From Cyprinodon diabolis (Eukaryota; Chordata; Actinopteri; Cyprinodontiformes; Cyprinodontidae): DNA of 64,000 nt. The stretch covers positions 496,001 through 560,000 of the forward strand of contig JARPUW010000025.1 in the NCBI GenBank assembly GCA_030533445.1, given 5' to 3'. Positions 63,001 through 64,000 of this stretch are shown here, one piece after another; the first letter of the stretch is position 1; the number at the start of each line of letters is the position of its first letter. A program made the translations under genes and the position numbers. Below the pieces are notes generated by a model that ran no database searches, was not told the origin of the DNA, and saw only the letters and a list, made by a program, of their open reading frames with translations.

Positions 63001-64000
63001 CAAAACGCTCTTTTCACAGTGAGATAATGCCATTTTGGCCTCTGGAGTTGTAACAGACAAACCATTAATGATACAGCCATGATCTTTTCTGGCAATCATC
63101 TAGAGCTGAAAACTAACAATATAAAGTAGATTTGAGCAGATGTTTTTGGTTACAAGCTTCAAAACAGAAGTTGAGGCCAAAACGCTCTTTTCACAGTGAG
63201 ATAATGCCATTTTGGCCTCTGGAGTTGTAACAGACAAACCATTAATGATACAGCCATAATCTTTTCTGGCAATCATCTAGAGCTGAAAACTAACAATATA
63301 AAGTAGATATGAGCAGATGTTTTTGCTTCCAAGCTTCAAATCAGAGGTTGAGGCCAAAACGCTCATTTCACAGTGAGATAATGCCATTTTGGCCTCTGGA
63401 GTTGTAAGAGACAAACCATTAATGATACAGCCATGATCTTTTCTGGCAATCATCTAGAGCTGAAAACTAACAATATAAAGTAGATTTGAGCAGATGTTTT
63501 TGGTTCCAAGCTTCAAAACAGAAGTTGAGGCCAAAACGCTCTTTTCACAGTGAGATAATGCCATTTTGGCCTCTGGAGTTGTAACAGACAAACCATTAAT
63601 GATACAGCCATGATCTTTTCTGGCAATCATCTAGAGCTGAAAACTAACAATATAAAGTAGATTTGAGCAGATGTTTTTGGTTACAAGCTTCAAAACAGAA
63701 GGTTGAGGCCAAAACGCTCTTTTCACAGTGAGATAATGCCATTTTGGCCTCTGGAGTTGTAACAGACAAACCATTAATGATACAGCCATGATCTTTTCTG
63801 GTAATCATCTAGAGCTGAAAACTAACAATATAAAGTAGATTTGAGCAGATGTTTATGGTTCCAAGCTTCAAAACAGAAGTTGAGGCCAAAACGCTCATTT
63901 CACAGTGAGATAATGCCATTTTGGCCTCTGGAGTTGTAACAGACAAACCATTAATGATACAGCCATGATCTTTTCTGGCAATCATCTAGAGCTGAAAACT
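59920..64000 (+). repeat. start of second 11.7-kb cycle, cut by the window end
   Basis: Order: C(G148T)x, J, gKx, B(C130A), B(T31A), gK(T12A), K(A127G), R, D, E, K, Bx, Q, gB, K(A127G), R, Dx, E, E(G148A), S1, B, K(C160T), C, then 4 bases of the next monomer. The E(G148A) at 63111-63287 is missing from the first cycle (E at 51233 is followed directly by S1 at 51410). Confidence 0.87.

Larger units (their letters stand above)
1..64000 (+). repeat. 177-bp tandem satellite array filling the window
   Basis: Direct reading shows 361 consecutive complete monomers in one orientation, with no other sequence between them and a 4-base start of the next monomer at 63997-64000. Lengths are 262 x 177, 96 x 178, 2 x 179 and 1 x 176 bp, which sum exactly to 63996. 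Monomers differ at only a few diagnostic positions each. All carry the HindIII site AAGCTT in every copy I read, so HindIII should cut the array into a monomer ladder. A unit size near that of nucleosomal DNA and very long homogeneous arrays are typical of centromeric or pericentromeric satellites in animals and plants; that role is inference here. I do not recognise the family. The array extends past both window ends. Confidence 0.98.

Noticed and set aside
1..64000. CRISPR array
   Set aside because: Repeats are 177 bp with no unique spacers between them, all the sequence is repeat, and no cas genes are present.
1..64000. Known centromeric satellites (human alpha satellite 171 bp, Arabidopsis 178-bp repeat)
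   Set aside because: The monomer length is close to these, and HindIII sites are common in such repeats, but from memory the sequence does not resemble either. Length alone is not evidence of family.

Overview
The whole window is one uninterrupted head-to-tail satellite DNA array. I parsed it by eye into 361 complete monomers (1-63996) plus the first 4 bases of the next one. By length there are 262 monomers of 177 bp, 96 of 178 bp, two of 179 bp (17900-18078 and 55308-55486) and one of 176 bp (14713-14888). All run in the same direction. I see no unique flanking DNA, transposon insertion, inversion, RNA gene or credible protein gene. The source is therefore a eukaryotic chromosome, most likely a centromeric, pericentromeric or other heterochromatic block. 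The base monomer is about 38% GC with a single CpG (observed/expected about 0.16), which suggests a CpG-methylated genome such as a vertebrate or plant. I do not recognise the satellite family and cannot name the species.

Short code used below (positions refer to the 177-bp base monomer that begins aactaacaat): B = base form; K = 178-bp form (C42A plus a G inserted after 60); E = C42A only; D = C42A+T78A; C = T36A+T78A; F = T61G; R = A51G; S1 = T22A, G39C, A54T, A59G, T78A, C121G; S1' = S1 without C121G; S2 = G39C+A54T; J = C109T; Q = C75T+C109T; Kq = K+C75T+C109T. A prefix g marks T4G. A suffix x marks A171T.

Layout. (1) 1-10053: a 35-monomer, 6206-bp unit and a partial second copy. (2) 7449-13826: two tandem copies of an 18-monomer, 3189-bp unit. 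(3) 12410-17367: an 8-monomer, 1417-bp unit, with one copy broken by a hybrid monomer. (4) 17368-32263: a mosaic of Q/Kq-anchored units of 24, 10, 21 and 13 monomers. (5) 32264-36338: a transition segment holding a 7-monomer local duplication. (6) 36339-47686: two tandem copies of a 32-monomer, 5674-bp unit. (7) 47687-51409: a return to block-4 type sequence. (8) 51410-60451: a second copy of 32264-41303. (9) 59920-64000: the start of the next cycle of an 11701-bp, 66-monomer repeat whose first cycle is 48219-59919.

The interesting content is the layered higher-order organisation. Private variants travel together through several nested duplications, and hybrid monomers mark the crossover points. 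This fits repeated, recent unequal exchange or replication-slippage type amplification. Within the monomer, the main structural feature is a perfect 10-bp dyad around a 27-bp spacer. No genes work together here.
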